A stretch of 64,000 bases of DNA from Actinomortierella ambigua. Taxonomy: Eukaryota > Mortierellomycota > Mortierellomycetes > Mortierellales > Mortierellaceae. Within the stretch, counting starts at the first letter, position 1; the number at the start of each line of letters is the position of its first letter. The notes beneath the pieces were generated by a model. That model was not told where the DNA came from and ran no database searches. It worked only from the letters and a program-made list of their open reading frames with translations. Both the position numbers and the translations under genes were made by a program. The DNA lies in the NCBI GenBank assembly GCA_016098155.1, contig JAAAJB010000103.1:1341-65340 (forward strand), given 5' to 3'. Below are positions 22,215-33,904 of this stretch, piece after piece.

Positions 22215-25061
22215 AATACACGCATGCACTTGCGAAACAAAAAAAAAAAAAACATACACACACACACAACTTCGACACATCCATATATCACACACACGCA
22301 CACGCATGCACCACCAAGCATTGTACGGCTGCAAAGTTAGCCTACACTCGCCTGCGTTCTTTCGTTTTTAGTTTGCATCTTTCTTTTCCGCTCTTCTCTT
22401 CCTCCCCCCTCCTCTTCCCAGGCCTTCTTGCACCCTCTCCGACCCCTTTCCTTCACAGTTCTAGCCCCGGATGTCTAATGAATAAAACTTTTTTGAATGT
22501 AGAAATAAACTATATTCTACTTTACGCACCTTGTTTTTGAAATGCCTCCCATCTACGCTCTCTCTTTCTTGCCTTGTTGGCGGTAAGGCGACCGAGCGTG
22601 GTTCACAGTTATTTGGTAAACTCTTTTTTTTTCTTTTCTTGGTGTTCGGGTATGTATCTATGGTTGGTAGAGATGCGCGTTGCCTCCCTCTTTGCCATTG
22701 CCAGATTTCCCAGCTTACTCCCTTCCTTCCTCCTTGTTGGACACCGAGGCCCTTTTCCCCTCCTTCTAATCTCCCACGGAAAAGGTCGGTAACTCACTCT
22801 TTTTTTTTTTTAAGTGTGGACACAGGAGAACCGTCCGACGCAGGGTAGGACAAAGCGTAAAAAAAAAAAAAAATAGATTGAATTGGGGAAAGGGGCGAAG
22901 GAAGGAGGAGGAGCCAAAAAAAGGAGAACACTTTTGTGCTATCCATGTTGCGGGGGAGGGAGATCAACCAGATCTTGGCTAACATCAGCCGCCATCATTC
23001 GCAGTTAACTGGCCTTCGCTGGGGGTGGGGGCAGAGAAAAAGAGATAGAAGAGAATTGCCTCATCAGCTGCCAAAATTTGAAGGGATGTTCGTTAAAAGT
23101 CATTTACGAGTTGACAGAGAAGCAGTGATGATGGGCTACTCGGCTTCTCGCATGGGTGACAACGTTGAAAAAAGCAATCAAACAAACAAAACTAACACTC
23201 ACCAACCCCCACGCGCCCCTGTCAAGCCTTGTATTTTTGACAACATAAAACAACAATGCTGGAAGTAGCATATGCAAAGCGAGATCCAGTGAAAAAGAAG
23301 GGGTGGACTTCTTGTTCTGCATCCTCTCCATCTCTCTTGGTGTAACGGAAAATAAGTCTTCTTTCTCTCATGTCTACATGGTGTTTCGTTCAGGGGACCT
23401 AGAAAGAAAAAAAAGGGTGCAGAGAGCTAAGGAAGGAGGGGATCTGCAATCTAAATGTGTGCTTCTGATGGGTATTGTGCAGGGTAGGAGTGAGAAGGTG
23501 GAACCTAGTCTTAGCCTCTTTGCCTTTGCAGGAAAACTATTTTTTTTTTTTTTTTTGCCATGTCATGGTGCTGGATGCGCGAAGCATGTCCACATGACAT
23601 TGCTTCATACCTTTCCCTTTGCAATGTGATCCATCGAACTCACAGTTTTTGGTTAGATTGTAGATCTTAGCCGATTGAGCATCACGAAGGGATCAAAAAA
23701 TAATGCAAAACTTTCTTTCCCCTCTTACCGACAGTCTGCAAGAAATTGGTCGCATGAAGAAAATGAAGCTTGGGTAAGCAGTTGCAAGTGGAACAGCACA
23801 GGAGGGTCAGCAACATGGTAGATATCCTATATTCTACCATTTGTTGGCAGAACGGATGTGGAGTTTACAAAGGGATAGACTGGCCGTGTATATTGGTTCA
23901 CTAGTGTGCATTAGTTGCCCCCCCCCCCCACCGTAACAAAATGGGGGAGGAGCCTCGAGGGAGAGGAGCAAAAAAAAAAAAGAGGGAGTGTGTGAGGAGG
24001 GAGAGGGACGATGATGATGTAGGGAGCAAAAAGGGAGGGAGGAGAAGGGAGGAGGGGGGAAAAGAACACATTGTGGGCACATCGGAACCATGGGCAAGGG
24101 CATAGTCGCACCGAAGTCGGAGGGTTCCGAGTTTTTGGGCCGTGCATTATGTTTCTTTTTTGATCAACCTTTCCTTGGAAGTTGTTCAATTGAACGCGTA
24201 ACCACGCTTGCTACCACAAATAATAATACACACCAATATCGATATTTACATGTTCACAGGCAAGGTGGTACAGTCATGCTTCCTCTCGCTTTGCTGAAGA
24301 GATAGATAGAGAGAGAGACAGAGAGGAGAGAGGGAGGACAGAGGGAGAGAGTGAGAGAGAGGGGGGGGGGAACTGCAATAGGTGATCGGAGACGCGACAG
24401 AGCAGGCAAAACCAAAACAAAACAAGTCTGCAGTCAAAATCAATGTACCTGGAAAAGTTATTGAGCCGGTGCAATGAGGCATAGAATGAAATTGGGACCA
24501 AGCTTACGCGGGGGTCGGACCAAGTTGTGTTTGTCTCGCTCTTGTGAGCAGGAAGGCTTTGAGAGAGTTGGTCACTGGCGAGTGCGATAGTAATCGCCCG
24601 ATCCGTGGCGAAGAGCACTGCTTGCTCTCTGAGAAGAATGAATTCCACCCTCCATCGTGGTACGCAGGGTGAGAGCGAACGCAGGAGGAGGTGCTATTGA
24701 GAGACGGAGGGAGAGAGAGAGAGAGGGAGAGAGAGAGAGAGACGAAAAAAAAAAATATAGGATGGAAGGGGTTAGTAGGAAGAGAGCCATATACAGGAGC
24801 CAGTGTGTATTGAAGAGCATGGAATGTCGCCTAGCGCGAGTTGCGCTAAGAAGTATTTGTAAAGTTCATTTATTGCCGAGGAACGATTGCCGACATGGTT
24901 GCCCAGCATCGCTTCAATTTTGTCATTTTGTGACAGCACGGCAGTCTTGATGCCTTTCCCCACCAATCTTCAAGAGAGCCGATGCATGACGAGCAGACAG
25001 ACCGACCGACCGACAGACTGGCAGACTGACAGATGGTCAGACAGAGACAGAAGAGGATGCG

Positions 25062-25100
25062 CGTGTGTGTGTATGTGTATGTGTGTGTGTGTGTGTGTGC
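25062..25100 (+). repeat. (GT)n microsatellite
   Basis: GTGTGT/ATGTGT run between the purine-rich and pyrimidine-rich blocks upstream of the velvet gene. A GACAGACCGACCGAC-type short repeat lies just before it at 24,990-25,050. Confidence 0.85.
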
Positions 25101-25473
25101 ATGTTTTGAAAGAAAGCATGTGTGCATGGACGCTTTTCTTTCTTACTTGGTTGGTTCCAGGCGTGCGCTCGTTAGAGGAGAGCACAGCACTATCTGTGCT
25201 CATCGACGACAACTGACATCCCTTCGGCTTCCACCCCTGCGATACTATGCTGTTGTGGAATCATTTTCATCTGTGGTGCCTATGACATGACATTGGCCTC
25301 TCCATGGTGCAGAACCTTCTTGAATAAGCTCGATTGAGTTGATGCTGATGATGATGCTGACGATGATGATGTTGTTGTTGTTATTGTTGTTGTTGTTGTT
25401 GACTTGTGGGATATGTGTTGTTATGTGTTTTTGCTCTCTCGCATCCGTCGTCGTCGTCCGTTTCCCTTCTGTC

Positions 25474-25479
<6 letters not shown>

Positions 25480-25514
<35 letters not shown>
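25480..25514 (+). repeat. (CT)n microsatellite in the velvet leader region
   Basis: Uninterrupted CT dinucleotides at the start of the long pyrimidine-rich stretch. Confidence 0.9.
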
Positions 25515-25518
<4 letters not shown>

Positions 25519-27036
25519 TCCCTTCTCTTTCCCCTCCCCCCCACCTACCACCCACCTCACCTCACATTCATTGTCTGTCTGCAGCACCCTCTCTTCCCCT
25601 CTCCGCACACCCCGCACCTGGTCGAGCCCTTCTTGGGGAAACAACCCTTTTCCACTGTTACTTTTTGTATTTTTCTTTGCTCCCTTCTCTCGCTGTCTTC
25701 TTTCTCTTTTCCTGCTGTTCCCTTCCCTCCTCCCCACCCACACCCCCCTCTGCACTCCTACCTTCTTGCTCTGACGGAGATCCCCTTCTTCTTTTCCTTC
25801 TTATTGTTCTTCCACACTCCTTCTCTCTCTCTCTCTCTCTCCCCCTTTTTTTGTTTGCATTCTGGGTGTGTTGTCCTTGCCGCCCTTTTGCTCACTGCAC
25901 CACGAGTCACCATCCACCACAGTGCCAGCCTACCTGGTCCTCGTCAATCTCCTCTCTACTGCCTGGCCCTTCTCGTCCGCCTTGGCCGGCCTGCCTTACT
26001 TTCGACTCTCCTGCCTCCTGTGGAGACCGATTGAGATTCCATTCAGCTCCTCCATGGCCCATCGCTTCCATGCTCATTGACACCTGCATGTCACTCCTTG
26101 GCCACTTGCCTGCAGCTCCCTTCCTTCTTCCTGTCCTCTTCACTCAGACCTCGCACTTGAAAAGCCCACCCCCCAACCCAAGCTGTCGGTCTCGACCACA
26201 AAAGGAAGAACAAGCGCCCCCTTTCCCTTCACGTCCCTTCCCTTTTGTGCCTTCCCAGACTCCCTCTCTCTACTCGTTCTTTGTTGCCTCTCTGCGGATG
26301 AGTTGCATTGCACATAGACACATTGCTCATTCCACCCAAAAAGCCCAATACCACTTACCCCCCCTCCTCCTGTTCCTTCACTCAGCCATCCCCTTTCCAT
26401 TTTCACTCAAAGCAGGAGCATCAGCAGTACCCTGCTCTTGGTTCCACCTGTTTCGATAATCAGTCTAAATCACTCTACAATCCCACCTCCCCCCCTCCTA
26501 TACCGCACGTTGTTTCTCCCTCTCCCTCCCCCCCCCCTTGCACTGTAGTTCTACACGACACCCCTCTCCTCAACCTTTTATTATTGACGCTCTCTGCGCA
26601 GGAGACGTCAAAAACAACAATCCTGCCTTAAGACGAGTGCAGCGCATCCTGAGCAACGAAGTTTGCACCCCTGTTTTCTTCTCTGTTGCAAGACACGCTT
26701 AGATCTATTTAAACAGCAAGCTCGACTGTATTGAATTTCTGACACAGTGAAAAAAAAAGGTGATCTTCATCCTTCCCAAAGTTTCTTTCTTTTTTTTTTT
26801 TTTTTTCTGTGTTTTACTTTTCCTCCTCCTCTTCCCCTTCTATTCTGCTTACCGATCGCCCCCCTCTCCTCCCCTTCGAAGCAACGCCACCACGTCTCAC
26901 TCATCGCTTGTTTCTGTTCCACGTTCTCCTTCAAACTTCATCTCCGCACGTTGACGGAACCATTATCCTATCATCTCTGCCACCCCTTCAGGCTTAGTGC
27001 ACCACTAGACTTTCCCACCTCTGTCTCATTGTAAAA

Positions 27037-30000
27037 ATGGCTAGCAGTCCTCTCTCAAAGCACGCTCGCCAAGAGGACGATTCTCTTGCTCATCATCAAG
27101 ATGAGGATGGATTGTAAGTATGGACGCGTATTGGCAGGGACAGTAACACAACGTGGGGAGAGAAGAAGGGGGGGGGGAGGATGTCAACAGTTGTGTGTAT
27201 TTTAAAAATGAGTGCTCTATTCAGGCACGGATATCCTTCGATCCCCCCCTTTCCTCCTTCCTGAGAGTCTGGTGGGGGGACTCAGTTTTTGGCGATGCTC
27301 ATATCGATGTCTTCTGTCTGATTTCCTAACCAAACTCTTTTGCTCTCATCCCAATGCTTGCTTTTTTCTCGATTTGCGCCTTTACTCAACTCAACTGTAC
27401 ACATTATTCTTGAATTGTATGAATGATCCCTTTTGATGTATTTCATTGCACACGGTACTCCATGGTGACAGAACGTTCAGTCTAAAGATTGTACAACAGC
27501 CTGTCCGGGCAAGGATGTGCGGCTTTGGTGACAAGGTAATCTATTGATCTCACTGTTACTACTGTTGATAAGAGCCGCTGTCACACATCGTCGCTTCCAT
27601 AGAAAAAAAAAGAGGGGGCAGAAGTCAGACTTAGAATGGATTGAAGGGAGGCAGAAAAGAGACACGCAGGGGCCATGGTTCCACCATTTGGGCAAACACA
27701 CAGATCGCAATATACCAATGCAGCTGGCAGTAATCGGTGCGATCGCTGAGACCTCATCGGGAGTTCTCTTCCCCTTCGGTTCCTCGCGTCTTCCTGTTTT
27801 GGAAGACTATTGAATCTGCCTTCTCCTCCCTCCCCCTCGACATCACCCCCTCAAGCTCAAAAGACTCCGAATGACACACCGACTGGTTGGGTGCCAGAGG
27901 GAGTAGGTACCAGATGTACCAGCCACTCCCCTTGGATCTACTCCGTCATGGTTTTTTTTTTCGACATTGAAACAGCCCTCGACGTTCCAGCGCGCGAGTC
28001 GTCGTCTAAAGTGATTGGCTCGCCCTGATGCAGAGTCCTCCTTTCCCTCGAGTATTAGTTGTCGTGGTCTATGGACATTGGTGTGCAAAATTTTGTTCGG
28101 GGGGGGGGGTGGCTAGCATCATCATTTTGGCTCTCTCAGATCGACGTGCTTGACTGGTGGGAAAATGACAATCACTCTTAAATTTACCAAGAAAAGAAAG
28201 ATCATCCTCCTTTCTGAATGAGGTAGAGATTAACGTTGATCTTGATTTGTATTTTCAATCCCTATTGTACGATAGGATCGACGAAATGTCACACCCGCGC
28301 CGATCCTCCAACTTGTCGCCACTACGTCCCGGGGTGATACTGTGCCAACCAGGTAACGACGTGAGCTTGATAGTAATCTAAACAAGCGGACCAAAATCAA
28401 TTGCCTCTGTGGGTCGGGTTGCCAGGTCGGAGATGGCGTGCTTAACCTTTTACCTGTGGTCTCATGCTATCACATCTCGATTCTGGTTGCCACCATATTA
28501 AATTCCCACCACGAGCGGCCGATGAACCTTTCGTGCCCATTCCCTTCCCTCCATTCTCCGCCCTTCCCCACCCTTTCCTCCCACCCTACAGCCCACGCAA
28601 TGGTCCTACTCTCCACCCCTCCCCCCCCCCTGAACCCCAGTTGAAACTTCACACGCCATCGTACTATGTCTTAAACCCAAAAATAAGCTACACGCAGGAT
28701 GGAGGGATGCATGGAACCCTCTGTCTTTTGTATCAAAGGCTGCAACGGTGGAGTTGACAACATTACACACTAACCCGAAGAAAAAGGTAGAGAAGGGTGA
28801 GGAAGAAGGTAAGGGAGAGAGAGAGTGAGTGAGAGGGAGAATATATGAGAGAGGGAGAATTCTGGCATCGGCGGATTCATTCATTTCCACAAGGGGTGGG
28901 GTTGGACATGCTGTAAAGAAGAAAGAAGAAGATTAGAGGGGAGAGCGAGTTCAGCACATTCAGAATCGTCAGTACATGCCCTTTATGAGATTTCTAGGTT
29001 GCAGCACCAGCCCGTGAGGGGAGTTCAAAATAAGATAAAAAAGGGCGAGTTGGAGATGTGCAAGACAAAGAGACAATGGGCATCCAGCAGGGCCTAGACA
29101 TTTGCTGTGCCCATCGGGCGATATTCTTGCTGCATTTTTTTTTCTCTCTTGAGGAGCAAGGGCGCAAAGCAAGAGTGCTTACCTTGCAAAGTGTTCTAGC
29201 CTCGCTCCGATCTTCATAACATTGCTACAAGGGGAAGTCAAAGTTGGCAAGAGAGGGAAGGAGGGGAGGGAGGGGAGAAGTGTGGAAAGGGGTAAGGGCG
29301 CGTGAGGGTCGTAGAAAATTCTCGGCGAATTAAATTGCTTGGAATAGCCACCCCTACCGATTTTTTGGGTGCATTCAATTACATTCATCCGGAATTTGAG
29401 GTTTCAATATCAGTCTCCTGATCGATTGACACCGAGGTCCATGGGTCTCTGTCGCGCTAATTGCTCACGCACGATAGTTTTCCTCGTGGCGATGATTACT
29501 GCACCAACCCATTACCCAATGTTTACATCAATGACAAATGTGGTTATCACTATTGCACTCGTTCGACAACCGCATAGCAATAGCAATAGATCACTGATAT
29601 ACTCCCCTCCCTCTCTAATCAATTTTAATTTCTCCGCAATAGTCAGCTAATGGACAGAAATTTCGTGGTGACCGCAGATCTTTGGGATGAGGACCGTGTG
29701 AGTGAGCGGAACTTGGTCAAGGCACCTGCCCATCTTGACGCCATGAGTTCCTTGTCCGACTTGAGGTCGAACCTGCAAGCACCTCTTGAACTCCTTCCAG
29801 AGTCTCAGGCCATCAATGACGACCAGGAATCCACCCATTCCTCCACAAAGTACGACCTGCTGGAGAAAAGTGGAAAGAAGGAGATCCACGATGACTCTAA
29901 TGATGATGGCAGCACCGGCGGATATGAACGGGGACCAGGTGGTCGCGGATCAATGTACGAGCTTATCAGTCTGCTGGGGACTGGTGAAAGTATCCGAGAA

Positions 30001-31933
30001 GGTAACTGAAACAATTCGCTCCCACGATGTTAATGGACCTGTGGTTGTCTCAGCCGCAAGCTGGGAATGCAGGTGCTGCAGGTTTCTCCTCGTTTGGTGT
30101 GGTGGCGATGTCTTGAAACCTTGGAAGGCTGTCTAGCGGAAGAAAAAAATTGAAGACTTCAGCTGTGTGCGGACAAACAACAAGCACAGTGCCGCGTCTG
30201 GACAGAACCCAGCAATCGGATCCATGAGTCCAAGAAAGGCGGGGAAGGTTCCAAAATGAAGCTGACAAATAGCTTCTTACTGGAGAAGAGTACATTCTTC
30301 TTTCTTTTTTTAAAAACTTTGCGTTGGACTTTACCAAAGATCTAGCCGCCTTGGAGTCGTTCTGGAGGGGCTTGTTTGGCACAGCGCATCAAACACGGGA
30401 CACGGAGATTCTGTCATTAGTCTCATCCTCCTCGAGTCTAACAGTTTCTCCTAACGTGTACACGTGTGATATGGATTTTCAGATGGGAGAGGGGCGGTGG
30501 AAGAACCGTACGATGCCGTCTTTTTCGGCTTACATCCGGGTACCGGACGGAAACCTTTTGTTGCGGTTAAAGATTCTGCCAACCAGCCATAGTACTGACC
30601 TACATTTTTTTTTGGGAACACGCTTTTCAATGATACATTGGATACCTTAGCAGTCCACAGTCTAGAGATATCAGATTCCTCTCGGAAGCGATCCGGCACA
30701 ACCTCATCGACTCACAATCCACTAGCCCTAAGCACACCCGACAATCCTCCAGCATCACCAGCAACTATCTCAGCAACTATTGCAACCGCATCCACCTCGA
30801 GTTCGCCAATGTCCCTCGGGACCCAATCCTCTGAGCAGACATTGGCCGATGTGATAATGCCCCGAAGATCATTGCGGTCGTCGGGCAGGCGTCAGAGCAT
30901 CACGATGACAGCTCGTTCGTCGCCTTCGTCGCGGTATGTGTCCGACGATGGAGACATGGCAACGATAGACACAGACATCAGTCACGGTGAAGAGCGTGAA
31001 TCCAAGCCATTCGATACCGATGAGCAACCAGACGACTACCCTGGCAGTGCTGGAGGCGGAGACAGCTATAGGGTCCTCCGATCCTCGTCGAGGCTGCGTG
31101 GAGCAGGTCATCATCACCTTCAGACCTATCAAGTGCAGGAAGCGGGATCACTCGAACCTACACGTTCTGTGCCGCACACAACAGCTGGATCTCGTTTACC
31201 GGCTGGACGTATCGGCCTTACAGACGACCCCCAAGGACAGTATGCTCGCAACCTTGTGGGCGGTGTGGCTGTCTATGGCCAGCTGGCAAACGATCTTGAG
31301 AACGAGCTACAGATGTGGTTTGCTTTTAGCACCATCTCTATCCGCACGGAGGGTTTCTTTACTATTCGCTTCTGCCTTACGGAGCTTAGCACTCAGGGCC
31401 AGTAAGTGGATTGCCAAGGGAGAAGAGTAGGAAGAAGGTTTTTCAGACTTGCTTCATGGGTGCTGTTGCTCACCCTCCCACTTCTTTTTGTGTTCTTTTT
31501 TTTTTCTTTCTCTCTTTCTCTCTTTCTATTTTTTTTTCGGCTTCCTGCTTCTTTCTAGACCTCAGCCAATGAGTCCTATTCTCTACACCACATACTCGGA
31601 CAGGGTCCACGTACAGTCTCCCAAGCGATTCCAAGGCACTTGTGGTATGCAGTTCCGAAAGGAGGAAGAAAGAGAGATATTGGAAAAATGCGGCGATCGG
31701 CTGATCCCTTGCAGGATCGGAAACATCTGACTGACACTCCCAGTTTTTTTTTTCTTTTGCTCCGTCGCTTATATCACAACTCTCAACTCTACACAGACAA
31801 CAACGCCTTGGCAACACATCTTAATAAACAAGGAATCCGAGTGCCGACGCGCAAGGACGAGAAGAAGATCATCTACCGCGGCGTCTATGACGAATCCACA
31901 ATGCCAGGAGGACCTTCGATCTCGCCTAGCTAG
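27037..31933 (+). CDS. Velvet-domain regulator with a split domain (VelB-like)
   Basis: Seven exons in phase: 27037-27113, 27472-27535, 28276-28352, 29643-30001, 30651-31401, 31559-31644 and 31797-31933; 516 residues. The first part of the velvet domain reads SLKIVQQPVRARMCGFGDK, DRRNVTPAPILQLVATT and NFVVTADLWDED. The second part reads LVGGVAVYGQLAND, FAFSTISIRTEGFFTIRF, then VHVQSPKRFQGTC and THLNKQGIRVPTRKDE. Between them lie about 300 disordered residues rich in Ser, Asp and Glu, including a basic RRSLRSSGRR patch. Family knowledge: velvet proteins are NF-kappaB-like nuclear factors controlling development and secondary metabolism, and an insertion inside the domain is typical of VelB. 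The gene has long introns (1.3 kb between exons 3 and 4). The assignment as velvet is firm; the subtype is an inference. Confidence 0.88.
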
Positions 31934-32207
31934 ACCCATTTTTTTTTTGTCATTCAATTTTTGTTTTGAGCAATTTTGCACTTTTGTCCCACCCGTATCA
32001 CCCGTATTACCCGTATCACCCATATCACTTTATCATCATGTCTGTCACTCCCCTTTCATCTGTTCATTCTTTTTTTTGTCTCCCTCTTTCACTTCATTCT
32101 CCCTTCTCATACTTCATTGCCTTCTTCTCTTTTCACCAGACTGCCATTGCATTGTCAATATATGCCGACTCACTGTTTTTATTGTCAAATTCTATTTTCT
32201 GTCACTA

Positions 32208-33131
32208 TCATGCTGTGGATTTCCTCCGGAACGCGCGGATTTCTTGCTCCAGGGCAGGGTTTACCTGCGCTAGGGGCACGACATCGCGTTGGAACACTTG
32301 TGCGAAACCTTGAACAAAGTATGGCAGGACGGCCTGAACATCCCACAGAGGCGGCGAAGAAGACGAAGAAGAAGAAAAAGATGTTGACGGCGATGGTGAT
32401 GATGCTGCTACACGAGCCTCGTTTTCTTGCTGCTCTTGTTTTTCCTTTGTAATCGACGTGGTTTCTTTACCAGTCAGACCACATGCGACAATGTTATTAA
32501 AGAAACGCAGATCGGTGCTGCAGTTGAGCGCGAGGCCGTGCGAGGTGATATACCGCTGCACGTGGACCCCAATGGCGGCCAATTTCTTGGTGTCTGTCAC
32601 CCACACCCCCGTGTGCTCCGTCGTCTTGGCCGTGATCCCGAGCGACGCGCTGGTGGCGATGATGGCCTTTTCGAGGTAGGAGACGTAGCAACGGACCGAG
32701 AGCTTGTCAGCCAAAAGTGTGTATTAATGGAGGAGGAACAAGGATGTAGGGAGGGGGGAGAGCCAGAGGGAGAGGGGGGGATAGTGGCGAGGAAAGAGAG
32801 AGAGTGTGTGGGATGAGAGAGACAAGAAAGGTAAAGCACAAGGGTTAGCTTCTTTTGAAAACAATCAATTTTGATATAAATGCCCGTAACTTGTGGAGAC
32901 AAAAATAAAAAAGCTTACTTCGGCTTGTTTGATGTCCAGAATCGGGTACGCCACCAACTGACCTGGTCCATGGTAGGTGATCTCGCCACCTCGCAGGGTC
33001 TCGACATAGTCCGCCCCCAGGGCTTGCAGCCGCTGGACTTCCTCAGGGCTGACCGCCTTGTTACCACGGTTCCGTCGGCCGTTGGTGTACACTGGAGTGT
33101 GCTCGACCAGTAGCAGTACATCGTTATTTGG

Positions 33132-33169
<38 letters not shown>

Positions 33170-33566
33170 GCGTCTGATCTGACTGGGTACCCTGTTGATC
33201 CAAGAATGCCTTGCGTAGCTGGAGTTGGCGATCCACAAGATGCTGCTGCAGCTCTAGACCCGTGAGATAGTCGAGCTCGGGCAGCAGGATGTAGCCGAGT
33301 GGCGGTAGCGGCGGACGGGGCTTTAAGCCCGAGCATGACGCTCCTTGTTCTACCGTTTTATCGCTGAAGGGTGTTCCTGAAGCCGAGAACCACCGACGCT
33401 GTCCGTGCTGTAGCTGCAATGGCGTAGGTTGTTGTTGGTCTATGAGGCCATGCCTTGACAATGACATGGACAACAGGGGTTTTGTAGAGCGCATGTTGTT
33501 ACTCCTTGCTGCCAACCTGGCAGCCATTCCCATCAATGGAGGCATTCGTGCAATGCTGAGTGACAT
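32208..33566 (-). CDS. LIP2: Lipoyl (octanoyl) transferase, LipB/LIP2 type
   Basis: Two exons, 33566-32919 and 32702-32208, joined in phase 0, give 380 residues. The N-terminus (MSLSIARMPPLMGMAARLAARS) is a mitochondrial presequence. The LipB core is clear: LLLVEHTPVYTNGRR, ETLRGGEITYHGPGQLVAYPILDIK, LSVRCYVSYLEK, TGVWVTDTKKLAAIGVHVQR, ITSHGLALN and VACGLTGKETTSI. Lys256 (KKLAAIG) and Cys290 (ACG) sit at the catalytic positions of the family. The enzyme moves octanoyl from acyl carrier protein to lipoate-dependent enzymes. Two odd insertions are seen: a run of thirteen glutamines just before the first core strand, and a Ser-rich loop near residue 310. Convergent with the velvet gene (274-base gap). 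Confidence 0.93.
33131..33171 (-). repeat. polyQ-coding repeat inside LIP2
   Basis: Almost pure CAA codons on the minus strand (TTG on plus), encoding thirteen glutamines within the transferase chain. Confidence 0.9.
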
Positions 33567-33724
33567 TCTCAATCAGGCGTATTCCGCTGATGGGGGGGGG
33601 GGGGTTGAATATGTTTGTTGTTGGAGAGAGGGAGAGACAGAAAGAGAGGGAGTGTGAGAGAGACAGAAGCGGAGGGAAGGAGCCAGAGAGAGGGAGAGAG
33701 AAAGAGAGGGAGACAGTGGTGACA

Positions 33725-33756
<32 letters not shown>

Positions 33757-33904
33757 AAGAGAGAAAGAGAGAAACCGTTCCCCCGTTCCTCTGTTGTCGG
33801 AAGCGATCTCAGTCTTCCCCGCTCGCTCCTTTCAAACCTATCAATCGATCCAATATGGAGTCCTTAAATACACAAAATTCTTTATTGTTTAACGGCGAAA
33901 TAAA
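33567..33904. other. Purine-rich spacer with (CA)n and (GA)n repeats
   Basis: 338 bases between the 3' end of the MGA2-like gene and the start of LIP2, both on the minus strand. It holds a G-run (33594-33604), GA-rich sequence, (CA)n at 33723-33741 and (GA)n at 33742-33770. On the minus strand this is a CT-rich leader for LIP2. Confidence 0.7.

Larger units (their letters stand above)
22215..27036. other. 4.8-kb gene-poor region upstream of the velvet gene
   Basis: No coding region is supported. From about 23.4 to 24.8 kb the plus strand is purine-rich (GGGAGG, GAGAGA runs). From about 25.4 to 27.0 kb it is strongly pyrimidine-rich, with a switch near 25.3 kb. The long frame at 25404-26459 (+) is only a translation of CT-rich sequence. 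The 25.4-27.0 kb part is likely the long 5' leader of the velvet gene. The purine-rich part could be the leader of a minus-strand non-coding transcript. Confidence 0.6.

Noticed and set aside
24990..25050. GACAGACCGACCGACAGAC-like repeats considered as a CRISPR-like or protein-binding array
   Set aside because: The units are four to five bases long without spacers, so this is a simple-sequence tract.
25404..26459. 351-codon plus-strand frame upstream of the velvet gene
   Set aside because: It is a translation of CT-rich leader sequence (Ser/Leu/Pro runs), overlaps other equally long frames and has no domain-like pattern.
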